This document shows positions 8,980-17,748 of a DNA stretch of 64,000 bases, piece by piece; position 1 is the stretch's first letter; each line of letters opens with the position of its first letter. Location: positions 59,779 through 123,778 of the forward strand of contig JBCCBM010000011.1 of the NCBI GenBank assembly GCA_039034015.1. The letters are read 5' to 3'. Position numbers and translations under genes: made by a program. This stretch comes from Acuticoccus sp039034015. GTDB lineage: Bacteria > Pseudomonadota > Alphaproteobacteria > Rhizobiales > Amorphaceae. The notes under the pieces were generated by a model, which was not told the origin of the DNA, did not search any database, and saw only the letters and a list, made by a program, of their open reading frames with translations.

Positions 8980-10622
8980 GCGTTGACCCGATCACCCTCT
9001 CGGTCATCCAAGCGGGCCTCCAACAGGTGTGCGACGAGATGGACCTAAGCTTCTCCCGCGCCGCCTTCTCCCCCGTGATTGCCGAGGCCAACGACCGGTC
9101 CGACGGCATTTACGCCGCCGACGATGGCGCCCTCATCGCCCAAGGCGCCGGTGGTTTGCCGGTCTTTGTCGGCACCATGCAAGCCTCCACCCGCACGCTG
9201 ATTGCGCGCATCGCAGCCGGCGAGACCGCCCCGCCCCACCCCGGCGACATCTATATTGTCAACGACCCGTATCTGGGCGGCACACACCTGATGGATGTGC
9301 GCTTTGCCCGCCCGTTTTACCGCGATGGCGCAATCTTTTGCTGGCTTTCCAACACCGGCCATTGGCCGGACACGGGCGGTGCGGTCCCCGGCGGCTTTTC
9401 CGCCTCCGCCACCGCCGTGGAGCAGGAGGGCCTTCGCCTGCCGCCCGTCAAACTCTTTAAGCGCGGCGTCCTTGATGATGAGATTTACGCCATCATCTGC
9501 TCCAACATTCGGGTCGCCGACCAGCGCATTGGCGATGTCAAGGCCCAGGCCGCCGCCCTCATGGTGGGGGAGGAGCGGCTCAACGCCCTCCTTGACCGCT
9601 ATGGCGATGACACCGTGCGGGCCGCCATTGCCGAACTTCGCGTCCGCGCCCGCGACCACATGCGCCGCCTCATCGACGAGATCCCCGACGGCACATACCG
9701 CTCCACCGCGTATATCGACAGCGATGGCGTGGTGAACGAGCCGCTCCTCATCCGGTTAAAAATCACGAAGACGCCGGGGCATCTGGTGTTCGACTTTTCC
9801 GGCAGCGCTCCGCCGTGCCAGGGGCCGATGAATTCGGTGCTCGCCACAACGCTGTCGTCGGTCTACCTCGCGATGCGCCACATTTTCCCGGAAGTGCCCA
9901 TCAGCGCCGGCGCCTTCGAGCCCTTGGAGGTGACGCGCCCCTCCGGCACGTTTTTGGATGCCCACTACCCGCGCCCGGTGTCGGGCTGCGCGGCGGAGGT
10001 GAGCCAGCGCATTGCCGAGGCGGTGTTTGCGGCCCTTGTGGTGGCGCTTCCGGAGCGGGTCACCGCCGCCCCCGCCGGCACCAGCGGCAACTTTGCCCTT
10101 GGCGGCCATGACCCAAAATCGGGCCGCGACTTTGTGATGTACCAGCTGTCGGGCGGCGGCTATGGCGGCAACGCGCACAATGACGGGCTCGCCAACGGTT
10201 GCTCCACCATCGGCATATCAAAGGCGCCGCCTGTGGAGATTATGGAGCAGAATTTTCCGGTGCTTTACCACCGTTATGCGCTTCGCGAGGGGTCGGGCGG
10301 GGCCGGCCGCCACCGCGGCGGCCTGGGCTTGGATTATGAGATTGAGCTGCGCCGCGGCACAGCCCGCGCCAGCTTTGTGATGGACCACGGCCGCTTTGGC
10401 CCCCAGGGCGCGCTGGGCGGCGAAGATGGCGCGCCCAACGTGGTGGAGGTCTGGCGCGGTGGCGCCCTCTACATCCCGCCGCACCTCTCCAAAGACCAAG
10501 ACGTTCTTCTGAATGCGGGGGACCGTGTGCGCGTCAAAACCCCGGGCGGCGGCGGCTACGGCCCCCCTGCGAACCGCCCCAAAACCCTGGTGGAGGAGGA
10601 CGAGCGGCTCGGTCGCGTCTGA
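8976..10622 (+). CDS. hyuB: hydantoinase/oxoprolinase subunit B (HyuB family)
   Basis: The 548-residue partner of subunit A starts inside its stop (ATGA at 8976). Family features in order are DPITLSVIQAGLQQVCDEM at the N-terminus, SPVIAEANDRSDGIYAADDG, GDIYIVNDPYLGGTHLMDV, the central GGGYGGNAHNDGLANG and the C-terminal VKTPGGGGYGPP. Length and order match complete HyuB proteins. It works as a complex with HyuA in the cytosol; the exact substrate is unknown. It is the last gene of the + strand run and converges on the next gene, whose stop is 33 bp away. Confidence 0.88.
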   Translation: MSVDPITLSVIQAGLQQVCDEMDLSFSRAAFSPVIAEANDRSDGIYAADDGALIAQGAGGLPVFVGTMQASTRTLIARIAAGETAPPHPGDIYIVNDPYLGGTHLMDVRFARPFYRDGAIFCWLSNTGHWPDTGGAVPGGFSASATAVEQEGLRLPPVKLFKRGVLDDEIYAIICSNIRVADQRIGDVKAQAAALMVGEERLNALLDRYGDDTVRAAIAELRVRARDHMRRLIDEIPDGTYRSTAYIDSDGVVNEPLLIRLKITKTPGHLVFDFSGSAPPCQGPMNSVLATTLSSVYLAMRHIFPEVPISAGAFEPLEVTRPSGTFLDAHYPRPVSGCAAEVSQRIAEAVFAALVVALPERVTAAPAGTSGNFALGGHDPKSGRDFVMYQLSGGGYGGNAHNDGLANGCSTIGISKAPPVEIMEQNFPVLYHRYALREGSGGAGRHRGGLGLDYEIELRRGTARASFVMDHGRFGPQGALGGEDGAPNVVEVWRGGALYIPPHLSKDQDVLLNAGDRVRVKTPGGGGYGPPANRPKTLVEEDERLGRV

Positions 10623-10655
10623 TGCGCAAGAGGTCCACCGCGGCTGATTTGGGGC

Positions 10656-11636
10656 TCAGGCCGCTACTTTTCCGCCGTTCCCCCCTTCCACCGTGTCGCT
10701 GCCGTTCTCTCGCGCGCGGCGGGAGAAGGGGTTGCCCGCGCTGTCCTCGCCACCGCCACGCCCGGGACGCAGGCGAAACAGCGATCGGAGCAAGTCGAAC
10801 CAGAACGGCGCCCCCAGCGTCATGGCAAGGGCGGTCACGAAAAGCCCCAGGGCGGTGGCGGCACCGTCAAGCCATCCCTTGGGCACGCTGTCCGCATCCC
10901 AACCGATGGGAAAGCTGCGCAAGCCGTCGTTGATCTCCGCCAAGCCCGCCTCAAACGCTGCAAAGGCCTCGGCGGGGGTTTGATCGGCAGCGTCCTGATC
11001 GGCCGTCTCACCCGCGCTCGTCAACGCGGCCGCGTTCTCTTCGATGTAGTCGCTCGCGGCGGATACGACCTGCGCGCGGAGCCCTGCGTCGACCCAAAGC
11101 GCCTTTGCAACCGCAAACGTGTCCGCATTGGCCGCCGCCGCAATGATGAGCGCGACCGCCAGCGACACGATCTGAAGGTTTTTCCGATAAAGCGCCTCCG
11201 CGCGGGTCATGATGGTCTCAAACCACGTGGAGAGCCCGGCTTCGATGTCTGCGATGGTTGCGTCGGCGGTGGTCTCCAGCTCGGTGATGACGTCTTTCAG
11301 GATGGAATCTTTGCTGATTGACGCGCTGAGTGGCTTGCCGTCTTCGCCGTTGATGGCGCGGATCACCGCCGAGGCAAAGATGCCGGCATTCAGGTATTCC
11401 GGCGCGTCGGACGCGGAGAGGTCCGCGCAGGGCCGGCAATAGGAGCGGATCAGGCCCGATTTCCAGAACCGATCCTGCACCGCCTTGTCGTCCAAAATTC
11501 GGTTGATTTCGGCAAACAGGGTCTTTGATCGAAAGCGCAAGAATTGGGCGATGAGTTCATTGGTGATCATGCACAGGAGGCTCATCAGAAGAAAGAAGAA
11601 GACGAGGCCAATCATCAGGTCGAGCGCGGAGAGCAT
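10656..11636 (-). CDS. predicted inner-membrane protein of unknown function
   Basis: A 326-residue protein with an N-terminal membrane segment (DLMIGLVFFFLLMSLLCMI), a second hydrophobic region near residues 150-175 (IVSLAVALIIAAAANADTF) and a third near 270-300 (ALGLFVTALAMTLGAPFWF). The loop between carries an acidic helical stretch. The ending APFWFDLLRSLFRLRPG resembles a family of uncharacterised bacterial membrane proteins in which FWFD-L lies at the last helix, but I cannot name a function. It lies downstream of the haloperoxidase operon on the same strand, separated from it by a strong terminator-like hairpin, so it may have its own promoter. Confidence 0.65.
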   Translation of the reverse strand: MLSALDLMIGLVFFFLLMSLLCMITNELIAQFLRFRSKTLFAEINRILDDKAVQDRFWKSGLIRSYCRPCADLSASDAPEYLNAGIFASAVIRAINGEDGKPLSASISKDSILKDVITELETTADATIADIEAGLSTWFETIMTRAEALYRKNLQIVSLAVALIIAAAANADTFAVAKALWVDAGLRAQVVSAASDYIEENAAALTSAGETADQDAADQTPAEAFAAFEAGLAEINDGLRSFPIGWDADSVPKGWLDGAATALGLFVTALAMTLGAPFWFDLLRSLFRLRPGRGGGEDSAGNPFSRRARENGSDTVEGGNGGKVAA

Positions 11637-11727
11637 GGGAATGCCTTTGTTTTAAAAATGCTCAGTCTGGCAGGGTGCAAGCGTCCCGGGGCGTTTGCCC
11701 ACGGGCCGCCAGCGTTTGTGGCGCTCA

Positions 11728-11765
11728 GGGCATTTCGCGCCGCAAGCGGCGCGAGCAAAATGCCC
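11728..11765. repeat. long inverted repeat (hairpin A)
   Basis: Outer arms GGGCATTT (11728-11735) and AAATGCCC (11758-11765) and inner arms CGCGCCGC (11736-11743) and GCGGCGCG (11746-11753) with a 2-base loop form an almost continuous stem with one 4-base bulge. It lies 16 bp from the stronger hairpin B. Either a palindromic repeat element or part of a double terminator. Confidence 0.6.
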
Positions 11766-11780
11766 TACTCTTTGAAAAGC

Positions 11781-11827
11781 GGGCGGTTTTTCCCGATCAA
11801 ACGATTTCGTTTGATCGGGAACCGCCC
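11781..11827 (-). terminator. rho-independent terminator of the haloperoxidase operon (hairpin B)
   Basis: Outer arms GGGCGGTT (11781-11788) and AACCGCCC (11820-11827) surround inner arms CCCGATCAAACG (11792-11803) and CGTTTGATCGGG (11808-11819), with a 4-base ATTT loop and one 3-base bulge. It begins at the stop codon of the 113-residue gene, and on the minus strand it is followed by GCTTTTC, so it would end that operon. The inner arm looks like a palindromic repeat that may recur elsewhere in the genome. Confidence 0.7.
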
Positions 11828-12168
11828 TAGCCGCGCGCGCGTGCGAGGCCCTCTTCAAGGTGTTCATCCGCGATGAGGCCGTGGAGGACGGTATCGCCCA
11901 GGACGACGCCGTCCCCCGGGGTTGTTTTGAACGCAAGTTGTGGCAAGTAACGTTGGCCACCCGCCTCGAACCCGCTCTGCTCCTCAGTTTCACCAACCCC
12001 GAAGAAGGTGATACTGAACAACAGCTCCATCTGTTCTTCGCCAATATTGTTAATATCGAAGTTCACAAGGTTGCTTGACGCCAGCTGCCGCGCCATCGCT
12101 TCGATAAAGCGGACCACGAATTCACGCCCCAGCGTGCCGTAAAGGGGGTGATCGATGACAACCGTCAT
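11827..12168 (-). CDS. conserved protein of unknown function, haloperoxidase operon
   Basis: A 113-residue acidic soluble protein without signal peptide or membrane segment. I do not recognise the family. The middle (NLVNFDINNIGEEQMELLFSITFFGVGETEEQ) looks like alternating beta strands. It begins 3 bp after the stop of the DM13 protein gene, so both are translated from one message, and it ends in a terminator. Coupling to DM13 and haloperoxidase genes suggests a role in the same redox process, which is inference only. Confidence 0.6.
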   Translation of the reverse strand: MTVVIDHPLYGTLGREFVVRFIEAMARQLASSNLVNFDINNIGEEQMELLFSITFFGVGETEEQSGFEAGGQRYLPQLAFKTTPGDGVVLGDTVLHGLIADEHLEEGLARARG

Positions 12169-12171
12169 GGC

Positions 12172-12549
12172 CTACACCCGCTCAATGGGGCCAACGCCCA
12201 ACCGTGTGGGGAAGCGGAAACACCAAAGGACGATGGTGTCGACGGTGTCCAGATCGAACCCGGCGGGGATGGTGCCGGTCTGTTTGCCGGTCACCGGGAT
12301 GCGTTCGGTGAGGGGGCCGGTGGGCATGTTGCCAAAACGCGTTGCCTCCATTTGCGCTTCAAGGCCCGGCTCGCTGTTGCTTGCGGGAACGCCCTTGTTG
12401 AGCCCCCAATCGGGCTCAGGCGAGCCGTCGAACATGAAAGTGTCCGACGTTTCAAACAAGATCGAGCCGTCGCTCTGCCGCGTGAGGGTGAAGGTTCCCT
12501 CCAAGACGTGGTCCGGTATGCCTCGAAATGAGCCTTTTCCAATCAGCAT
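12172..12549 (-). CDS. DM13-domain protein
   Basis: A 125-residue protein that is nearly all one DM13 domain. It opens with GKGSFRGIPDHVLEGTFTLT and closes with TIPAGFDLDTVDTIVLWCFR followed by LGVGPI, the IP-x-x-x-DL-x-x-x-D-TVVIWC pattern of the family with its conserved Cys. DM13 domains are thought to act in redox or electron-transfer steps, usually secreted or fused to DOMON domains; here there is no signal peptide. I chose ATG 12549 because AAAGGAC stands 8-9 bases before it; an upstream start in the same frame lacks such a site. It lies 142 bp downstream of the haloperoxidase gene, with a small hairpin (12576-12593) between. Confidence 0.7.
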   Translation of the reverse strand: MLIGKGSFRGIPDHVLEGTFTLTRQSDGSILFETSDTFMFDGSPEPDWGLNKGVPASNSEPGLEAQMEATRFGNMPTGPLTERIPVTGKQTGTIPAGFDLDTVDTIVLWCFRFPTRLGVGPIERV

Positions 12550-12691
12550 GATAAAAGTCCTTTTTTTGAATGATGGGGGGCGCGTTCGCCCCCTCACACC
12601 GCGCAGGTGATGGGAGGGGACGGCGGCGCGTGGCGGCCGAAGCCCTCAAGAATGACGTGGCCTGCCCATTCGAACAGGCCTTCGCCAAAGC

Positions 12692-14827
12692 CTATCGCGG
12701 TGTGGGCGGCACGGACTTGAGCGTGCCGTCCGATCGGATGAGGACCGCGCTCACGACCTCGTCCTTGTCGATGGTGCTGCCGTTCAAGAGCGACTCGGGC
12801 AGTGTGCGTGGCACGAGGAGCGGCACCGTCATCTCGACCTTTTCCTTTGGGTGATAGGTCAACATCTGCTCGCGCAAGATCCCGATGGTGATCGCCTCGC
12901 CGAGCAACGCAGATTCCACGTAGTCCGTGTAGTAATGGACGCCCGCGATGTTCCGCGCGTTGGAAATGTTCCACATGAGCTTGTTGAGCTCGCTCTCCAG
13001 CGTCAGCCCCTCCGGAACGCTCACCCCCAAAAGGTCAATGGTGAGATCGTCGGGGTTGACGCCCCCATCCGGCACAAGCGCCAATTCATCCCCGCGCACG
13101 AGGTAGACCGGGGTTTCATCGCCCATGCCCTCGCGCTCGGTCATGGCAAAAAACGCCTTCAAGAGCGTCACGCACGCGCCCGCCACCGTGGCGTGGCCCG
13201 CGCCATAGGCCGGGTGCATCGGCGAGCCTTCCGGAAACGCCATGGGCAAAAGCCACGTGGCCTGTCCCGTGTCGGCCGGGTCGTCGCCGTTTTTCTCCGC
13301 GTTGTGAAGGCGCACATCCTCAAGGATCTGCTCCAACACCGGATCGGACCCGTGGCCCTGTGGGAACGTGTAGCGCGCGAGCGTGCCGCCCAGTTCCTTG
13401 CGGGCCTTGGCTTCGTCCGACGTGCCAGTGTCCGGGAAGGCGTCGGTGTGTGGCGTCAGGCGGTCGGGGTGGTAGCCGGTGTAGATCGTGTGGAAGAGCG
13501 CGCCCGCCGCCTCCGGGCGAAGCCGGCGGTGGACGGTGAACTTTTGCAAGCGCACCGCCTTCAGCGCCCGGCTCGACACTTCGGTTACAAGGGTCAAAAG
13601 GTGCGGCCCGCCAAAGAGCGCAAACGGCTCGCGATTGTCCTGGCTGAGCGGGTTTGCCGACTTGTTGTGATACGGGATCCCGGCATCAAGCGCGAAACCC
13701 TCGCGGAGCAAGATCAGCGCCGCATTGAGATAGGCTTGGTAAAGCGCATCATCGTGGACGTAGGTCGCCATGTCGCGCAGGCGCGCCATGTTTCGATACT
13801 CGTTGCCGACAAATTCCTCGCCTCGACAGTCGTTGACGAAGGCGCGTTTGTTGAGCCCGTTCTGAACCTCCAGGTAATCGATCCACGTCGTCATGTAATC
13901 TTTGTTGGGTTTGGCAATGCGCACACCCTGGGGGATCCGCTGGTTGCCGTAGGCGATGAACGCTGAGGAACGCTCCTTCGGCCGGTCTGGCAGATGGCAA
14001 GCGTTCGCCAGGCTCGTCCCCATCACCATGAACTGCGACAGGAAGGGCGTGTCCCAAGGGTCTTCACCAATCCCGCGAAAGAGGGTGGACGGGCCCACGC
14101 CCTTGGTGGGCTCCAGCGCTTGGCCAAAGCGCCGCCGCGCACGCTCGTGGACATCGCGGGTGTCCTTCCCGTTCGCTTTGCCTTGAAACCAGCGCATGCC
14201 GGAAAGCCGCTGCGCCCGCTCGTTCACGGTGCGATTGCCGGCAATCAGCCTGTTGCGACAGGCGTTGGACACCGCCGTGCCGTCAACATTGCGGACCGTG
14301 TCGATGAGATCGCGCGTCATGAACGATGCAATCGGCACCTCCCGCAGGAGCGCCATTTCGTAGACCTCGGCCATCTCGGCGGCGAATTCGTGGGAGCCGG
14401 CCTCCGGTGCAGGGGGCATGGTGATGGCAAATGAGTCCGGCCCCTGCAGCTCATAGGCGTGCCCCGCGGTCGGGCTTTCCCATTGGCGGTAGATATTGTC
14501 CGGTTCCCGAAGATGGTCTTTGTTCTCCGTCGTGAACTCTTCGCGGAATGCGGGCACGTCCGCAAACGGCTCCGGGTCGTGGCAGTTGGTCCCGGCCACG
14601 AAGGCATCATAATGCGCCACATCTTCCAGAAGGCCGTTCGACTTGTGCGCGAGGCCTTTTGTAAAGTTGAAGATGTGCGGTGGCTTTTGGTCCCGGTTTG
14701 CTTTGTGTTTGTCAAAGGGGTTGTCGGTGGAAAGGTGTGTTGCGGCGTCGCGAACCGCAATCACGGTCGTCTTGCGATCGGGGTCCGGGAAAAGGCCGGG
14801 ATGCTCTGGGTCAATGGGGTGGGTCAT
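12692..14827 (-). CDS. vanadium-dependent haloperoxidase (PAP2 superfamily)
   Basis: A 711-residue vanadate-binding haloperoxidase that would oxidise halides with hydrogen peroxide. The three vanadate-binding blocks are visible in its C-terminal half: a Lys/Arg block with KFTVHRRLRPEAAG, the acid-base block MHPAYGAGHATVAGACV with the catalytic His, and RNIAGVHYYTDYVESALLG, whose His would bond the vanadate. The VHRRLRPE and YxxD context resembles algal-type bromoperoxidases and their bacterial homologues. No signal peptide is seen. I start at ATG 14827 with AGAAGGA 8-10 bases upstream; the frame is open further upstream but overlaps the preceding gene. Gly-Ala replaces Pro-Ser in the usual PSGH of the acid-base block. 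Confidence 0.88.
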   Translation of the reverse strand: MTHPIDPEHPGLFPDPDRKTTVIAVRDAATHLSTDNPFDKHKANRDQKPPHIFNFTKGLAHKSNGLLEDVAHYDAFVAGTNCHDPEPFADVPAFREEFTTENKDHLREPDNIYRQWESPTAGHAYELQGPDSFAITMPPAPEAGSHEFAAEMAEVYEMALLREVPIASFMTRDLIDTVRNVDGTAVSNACRNRLIAGNRTVNERAQRLSGMRWFQGKANGKDTRDVHERARRRFGQALEPTKGVGPSTLFRGIGEDPWDTPFLSQFMVMGTSLANACHLPDRPKERSSAFIAYGNQRIPQGVRIAKPNKDYMTTWIDYLEVQNGLNKRAFVNDCRGEEFVGNEYRNMARLRDMATYVHDDALYQAYLNAALILLREGFALDAGIPYHNKSANPLSQDNREPFALFGGPHLLTLVTEVSSRALKAVRLQKFTVHRRLRPEAAGALFHTIYTGYHPDRLTPHTDAFPDTGTSDEAKARKELGGTLARYTFPQGHGSDPVLEQILEDVRLHNAEKNGDDPADTGQATWLLPMAFPEGSPMHPAYGAGHATVAGACVTLLKAFFAMTEREGMGDETPVYLVRGDELALVPDGGVNPDDLTIDLLGVSVPEGLTLESELNKLMWNISNARNIAGVHYYTDYVESALLGEAITIGILREQMLTYHPKEKVEMTVPLLVPRTLPESLLNGSTIDKDEVVSAVLIRSDGTLKSVPPTPR

Positions 14828-14844
14828 CGAAAAAATCCTTCTGG

Positions 14845-15345
14845 TTATGCTTGGCCGGGCCAGGGGCGTTGCTGCGCGGCGAAGTGCCAGTTGATGGCGC
14901 CTTCGGCGGCGGGGGCCGGGTTCGGAACATCGTTCAGGACGGTGGCGCCGTTCAGCGTGCCGCGGCTGTGGGCGTGGCGGCCGAACGCGGTGAGGCCAAG
15001 GTCCCCCTCGCCGCCGGAGAGGCGCACGCACCCATCGCCAGGAAAGAAGATGCCGGGCGTCTGGAGCGCGGCCGGGCGCTGGCGAACAATGAGGAATTCG
15101 GGCGTGTCGCTGGGCTCAGCCAGGAGCGCCACCAGGGTGTGAAGCGGCGCAAGGCCCATGGGGGCATCACCGTCCACCGCCCCACCGCTGGCCGTGGTGT
15201 CGGAAATGAAAAGGATCTCACCGCCGGCGCCCAGGCGCTCCACGATGAGCCATTCCGGGCCCGGTTCGCCGGTGCGCGCGGGGGCGCCATAGGGCCCCAC
15301 CCGCAGCCGGTTCGCCATGGCCACGCGAAAGTGTGTCGGCAACAT
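14845..15345 (-). CDS. protein of unknown function, first gene of the haloperoxidase operon
   Basis: A 166-residue soluble protein not assigned to a family. ATG 15345 follows GGGAG at 7 bases. It is rich in Gly and Ala with segments like EWLIVERLGAGGEILFISD and GIFFPGDGCVRLSGGEGDLGL, suggesting a beta-rich fold. Its stop lies 17 bp before the haloperoxidase start on the same strand, so it probably leads the operon. No signal peptide, metal or cofactor motif is evident. Confidence 0.6.
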   Translation of the reverse strand: MLPTHFRVAMANRLRVGPYGAPARTGEPGPEWLIVERLGAGGEILFISDTTASGGAVDGDAPMGLAPLHTLVALLAEPSDTPEFLIVRQRPAALQTPGIFFPGDGCVRLSGGEGDLGLTAFGRHAHSRGTLNGATVLNDVPNPAPAAEGAINWHFAAQQRPWPGQA

Positions 15346-16009
15346 TGGGGTCTCCCTGCGAGAACCCCATGAGTGTGCCGGTCGCCCGTTTGCCGCCCGT
15401 CAGCCCCCCGTGAGCCGGCCGTGAATTGTGATGTGCGAGCCGGTTATTTCTCCCGCCAATAAAGCGAGGCACGGTCCACGCCCAGCCTGGCGTTGCCCAA
15501 CGCCAGCATGAGCGGCCGGGGCCATCGCGATGACGGCCAACCCATCGCTTTGGCGCCGCCTCGCGGCAAGCAGACAACGATGAAACGGGAAGCCGAAACC
15601 ATGCCGGGCGATCGGGTGTGCTCGTTACGCACATAGCCGCGCAAACCGGAGGGTTGGCGATGACCCGTTCGCGCCCGAGTTGCGCAACGGCACACGCTGT
15701 CAGATCGGAAAATCTGGAGCTGCCGATGGGCTCCCGTAGGTCGTAATTTCCGCATGCGAAACAACAGGATGCCACAGTCCCATGACCTTCTGTTTCACAG
15801 GACGTTTGCAGGGTGCTGCACTATGGCGGTGATGCGCGGCGTCGGTTGATGCCCTCCAGAACGGACCGATTGCCGGCAAGCTCAGGCCGAACTGCACCCT
15901 AACGAATTCCCCCCGGGATACGGGGAAACGGACAACGCTGGATGATCCGCGAGACACGCGAGCAAACCAACCTGGCGGCCCAGACTGTGCGGTTACATTG
16001 AAGGCTCAA
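15346..16009. other. 664-bp intergenic stretch, no supported gene
   Basis: Open frames exist here on the minus strand, but they lack convincing ribosome sites, have unusual composition (rich in Arg, Ser, Trp, Cys) and I recognise no family in any frame. The right end holds the stop of the ABC ATPase gene. The left end should hold the haloperoxidase operon promoter. The stretch may be remains of a decayed gene; no specific signal was found. Confidence 0.4.
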
Positions 16010-16786
16010 TCAACAGAACTTTGGCGTCGGAACACTTTTTACCAGGCGTTCAGTGTAGCGATGTTTCGGATGTGCAAACACTTCCGCCGCGCCGCCCTGT
16101 TCGACGATCTGACCGGCTTGTAACACGCTGACGGTGTCGCAAATCTCGCGGGCCACCTTAAGGTCGTGCGTGATAAGAATGATTGTGAGGCCGGTCTGGC
16201 GTTGGATATCGGCGAAAAGATCAAGGATTTGTGCCTGGACTGAGACGTCGAGAGCGGACAACGGCTCATCTGCCACCAAGATCTTTGGTGAGAGGCTGAG
16301 GGCGCGAGCAAGGTTCACACGCTGGCGCTGCCCGCCAGAAAGCTGATGCGGAAAGCGAGAGGCGAGCGCTTGGGAGAGGCCGACGCGCTCAAAGAGCCTC
16401 GACACTGCAGCGTCCCGTTCGGCAGGTTCGCCGCACCGGTGGATGTCGAGCCCCTCACGCACGGAGCGTCCGACTGACAAGCGTGGGTTCAAGACCGCAC
16501 CAGAATCTTGAAACACGCACTGAACGGACCGGCGGAACGTTGCTGTCTCCCGGCGCGAGAGGCGCGCGGGATTGAGCCCACCCACCACGAGGCTGCCTCT
16601 GTCAGGCCGGACCAAACCAAGAAGAACGCGGCCGAGCGTGGTCTTCCCGGACCCTGATTCGCCCACAAGCCCGTGGCAGGCGCCCGCCTTGACACTGAGG
16701 CTGACATTGTCGAGCGCCGTCACAGTCGGTGCCTTGCGCAAAACGCCGCCGCCGTAGGAGACGGTCACGTTGGTCACCGCAATCAT
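16010..16786 (-). CDS. peptide-type ABC transporter ATPase, second subunit (DppF/OppF family)
   Basis: A 258-residue nucleotide-binding subunit. Walker A is GESGSGKTT, the signature is LSGGQRQRVNLARAL and Walker B is KILVADEPLSALD, followed by the H-loop ITHDL. I start at ATG 16786, which overlaps the stop of the upstream ATPase gene (ATGA); a longer frame covers that gene only. It lacks much of the C-terminal oligopeptide extension (about 320 residues in typical OppF). It is the last gene of the five-component importer divergent from the C-P lyase genes. Confidence 0.88.
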   Translation of the reverse strand: MIAVTNVTVSYGGGVLRKAPTVTALDNVSLSVKAGACHGLVGESGSGKTTLGRVLLGLVRPDRGSLVVGGLNPARLSRRETATFRRSVQCVFQDSGAVLNPRLSVGRSVREGLDIHRCGEPAERDAAVSRLFERVGLSQALASRFPHQLSGGQRQRVNLARALSLSPKILVADEPLSALDVSVQAQILDLFADIQRQTGLTIILITHDLKVAREICDTVSVLQAGQIVEQGGAAEVFAHPKHRYTERLVKSVPTPKFC

Positions 16787-17748
16787 GCGGCAAGCTGCCA
16801 GCATCGGGCGGATCCGCCGTCGCGCGGGACAGTGGGGGGCGGCGCCGTGCACCGTGCATCGGCGTGCGGGCAGCGAGGGGCGAAGGCGCAACCAGGGGGC
16901 GTCGCGTCGTGGTCCGGCGCGGTGCCAATGAGGCGCGCGCGCTTTGCAAGGCCCGGGCGGCTTGCAAGGAGCGCGCGCGTGTAGGGGTGGCGCGGATCGA
17001 GGAAAAGGTCGCGCGTGGGGGCGATCTCCACAAGCTCGCCGGCGTAGAAGACGGCGGTGCGGTCGGCGAGCGCTGCGATGACGTCGAGGTCGTGGGTGAT
17101 GAAGAGGACGGCCGTCCCGTGCCGCTCACGCAGCCGCTCAATCAGGGAGAGGATCTGCGCCTGTACGGTCACGTCAAGCGCGGTGGTGGGTTCATCGGCA
17201 ATCAGAAGCTTTGGCGCCCGGGCAAGGGCCATAGCAATGATGACCCGCTGACGCTCGCCGCCGGAGAGCTGGTGCGGGAAGGCGCCGATGCGAGCGGGGG
17301 CGCCGCGGAGCTGAACCTCCTCCAAGAGCGCCAGAATGGACCGGCTGTCCGCGGATGAGCCCGCCGCGCGAAGGGCCTCCGCCACCTGCCGCCCGATGGG
17401 GATCAGCGGGTTGAGCCCCGACAGGGCATCCTGCGGCACCATCGCAATCTTTTGCGCCCGCACGCGTCGCATTGTGGCCCGCGGCGCGCCCACGAGCTCG
17501 ATCCCGCCGTCGTCCGTGGCGAGGCGGATCGAACCATTGATGAGGGTTCGTGAGCGGGTGAAGGGCGGTCCATGGAGCTCAACGAAGGCTTTGGCGAATG
17601 ATGACTTCCCCGAGCCGCTTTCGCCGACGATCCCGAGGATTTCGCCGGGCTCTAGAGTGATGTCGACACCGCGCACCGCCTCGATGGTCCGGTCCGCGAG
17701 GCGGAAGCGCACGCGGACGTCCCGCGCGGTGATGAGCGGCTCAGCCAT
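16783..17748 (-). CDS. peptide-type ABC transporter ATPase, first subunit (DppD/OppD family)
   Basis: A 321-residue ATPase. Walker A is GESGSGKSS, the signature is LSGGERQRVIIAMALA, Walker B is LLIADEPTTALD and the H-loop is ITHDL. The C-terminal oligopeptide domain with its Cys pattern (GCAFAPRCPHADARC) is complete; in this family those cysteines bind an Fe-S cluster or metal. ATG 17748 was chosen because it overlaps the permease stop by 8 bp and the domain begins at once (PLITARDVRVRF). Works with the DppF-type subunit and the two permeases in the inner membrane. Confidence 0.9.
   Translation of the reverse strand: MAEPLITARDVRVRFRLADRTIEAVRGVDITLEPGEILGIVGESGSGKSSFAKAFVELHGPPFTRSRTLINGSIRLATDDGGIELVGAPRATMRRVRAQKIAMVPQDALSGLNPLIPIGRQVAEALRAAGSSADSRSILALLEEVQLRGAPARIGAFPHQLSGGERQRVIIAMALARAPKLLIADEPTTALDVTVQAQILSLIERLRERHGTAVLFITHDLDVIAALADRTAVFYAGELVEIAPTRDLFLDPRHPYTRALLASRPGLAKRARLIGTAPDHDATPPGCAFAPRCPHADARCTAPPPTVPRDGGSARCWQLAA

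Noticed and set aside
15444..15957. Minus-strand open frames before the ABC ATPase gene
   Set aside because: No ribosome sites, odd composition and no recognisable family; treated as non-coding or decayed.
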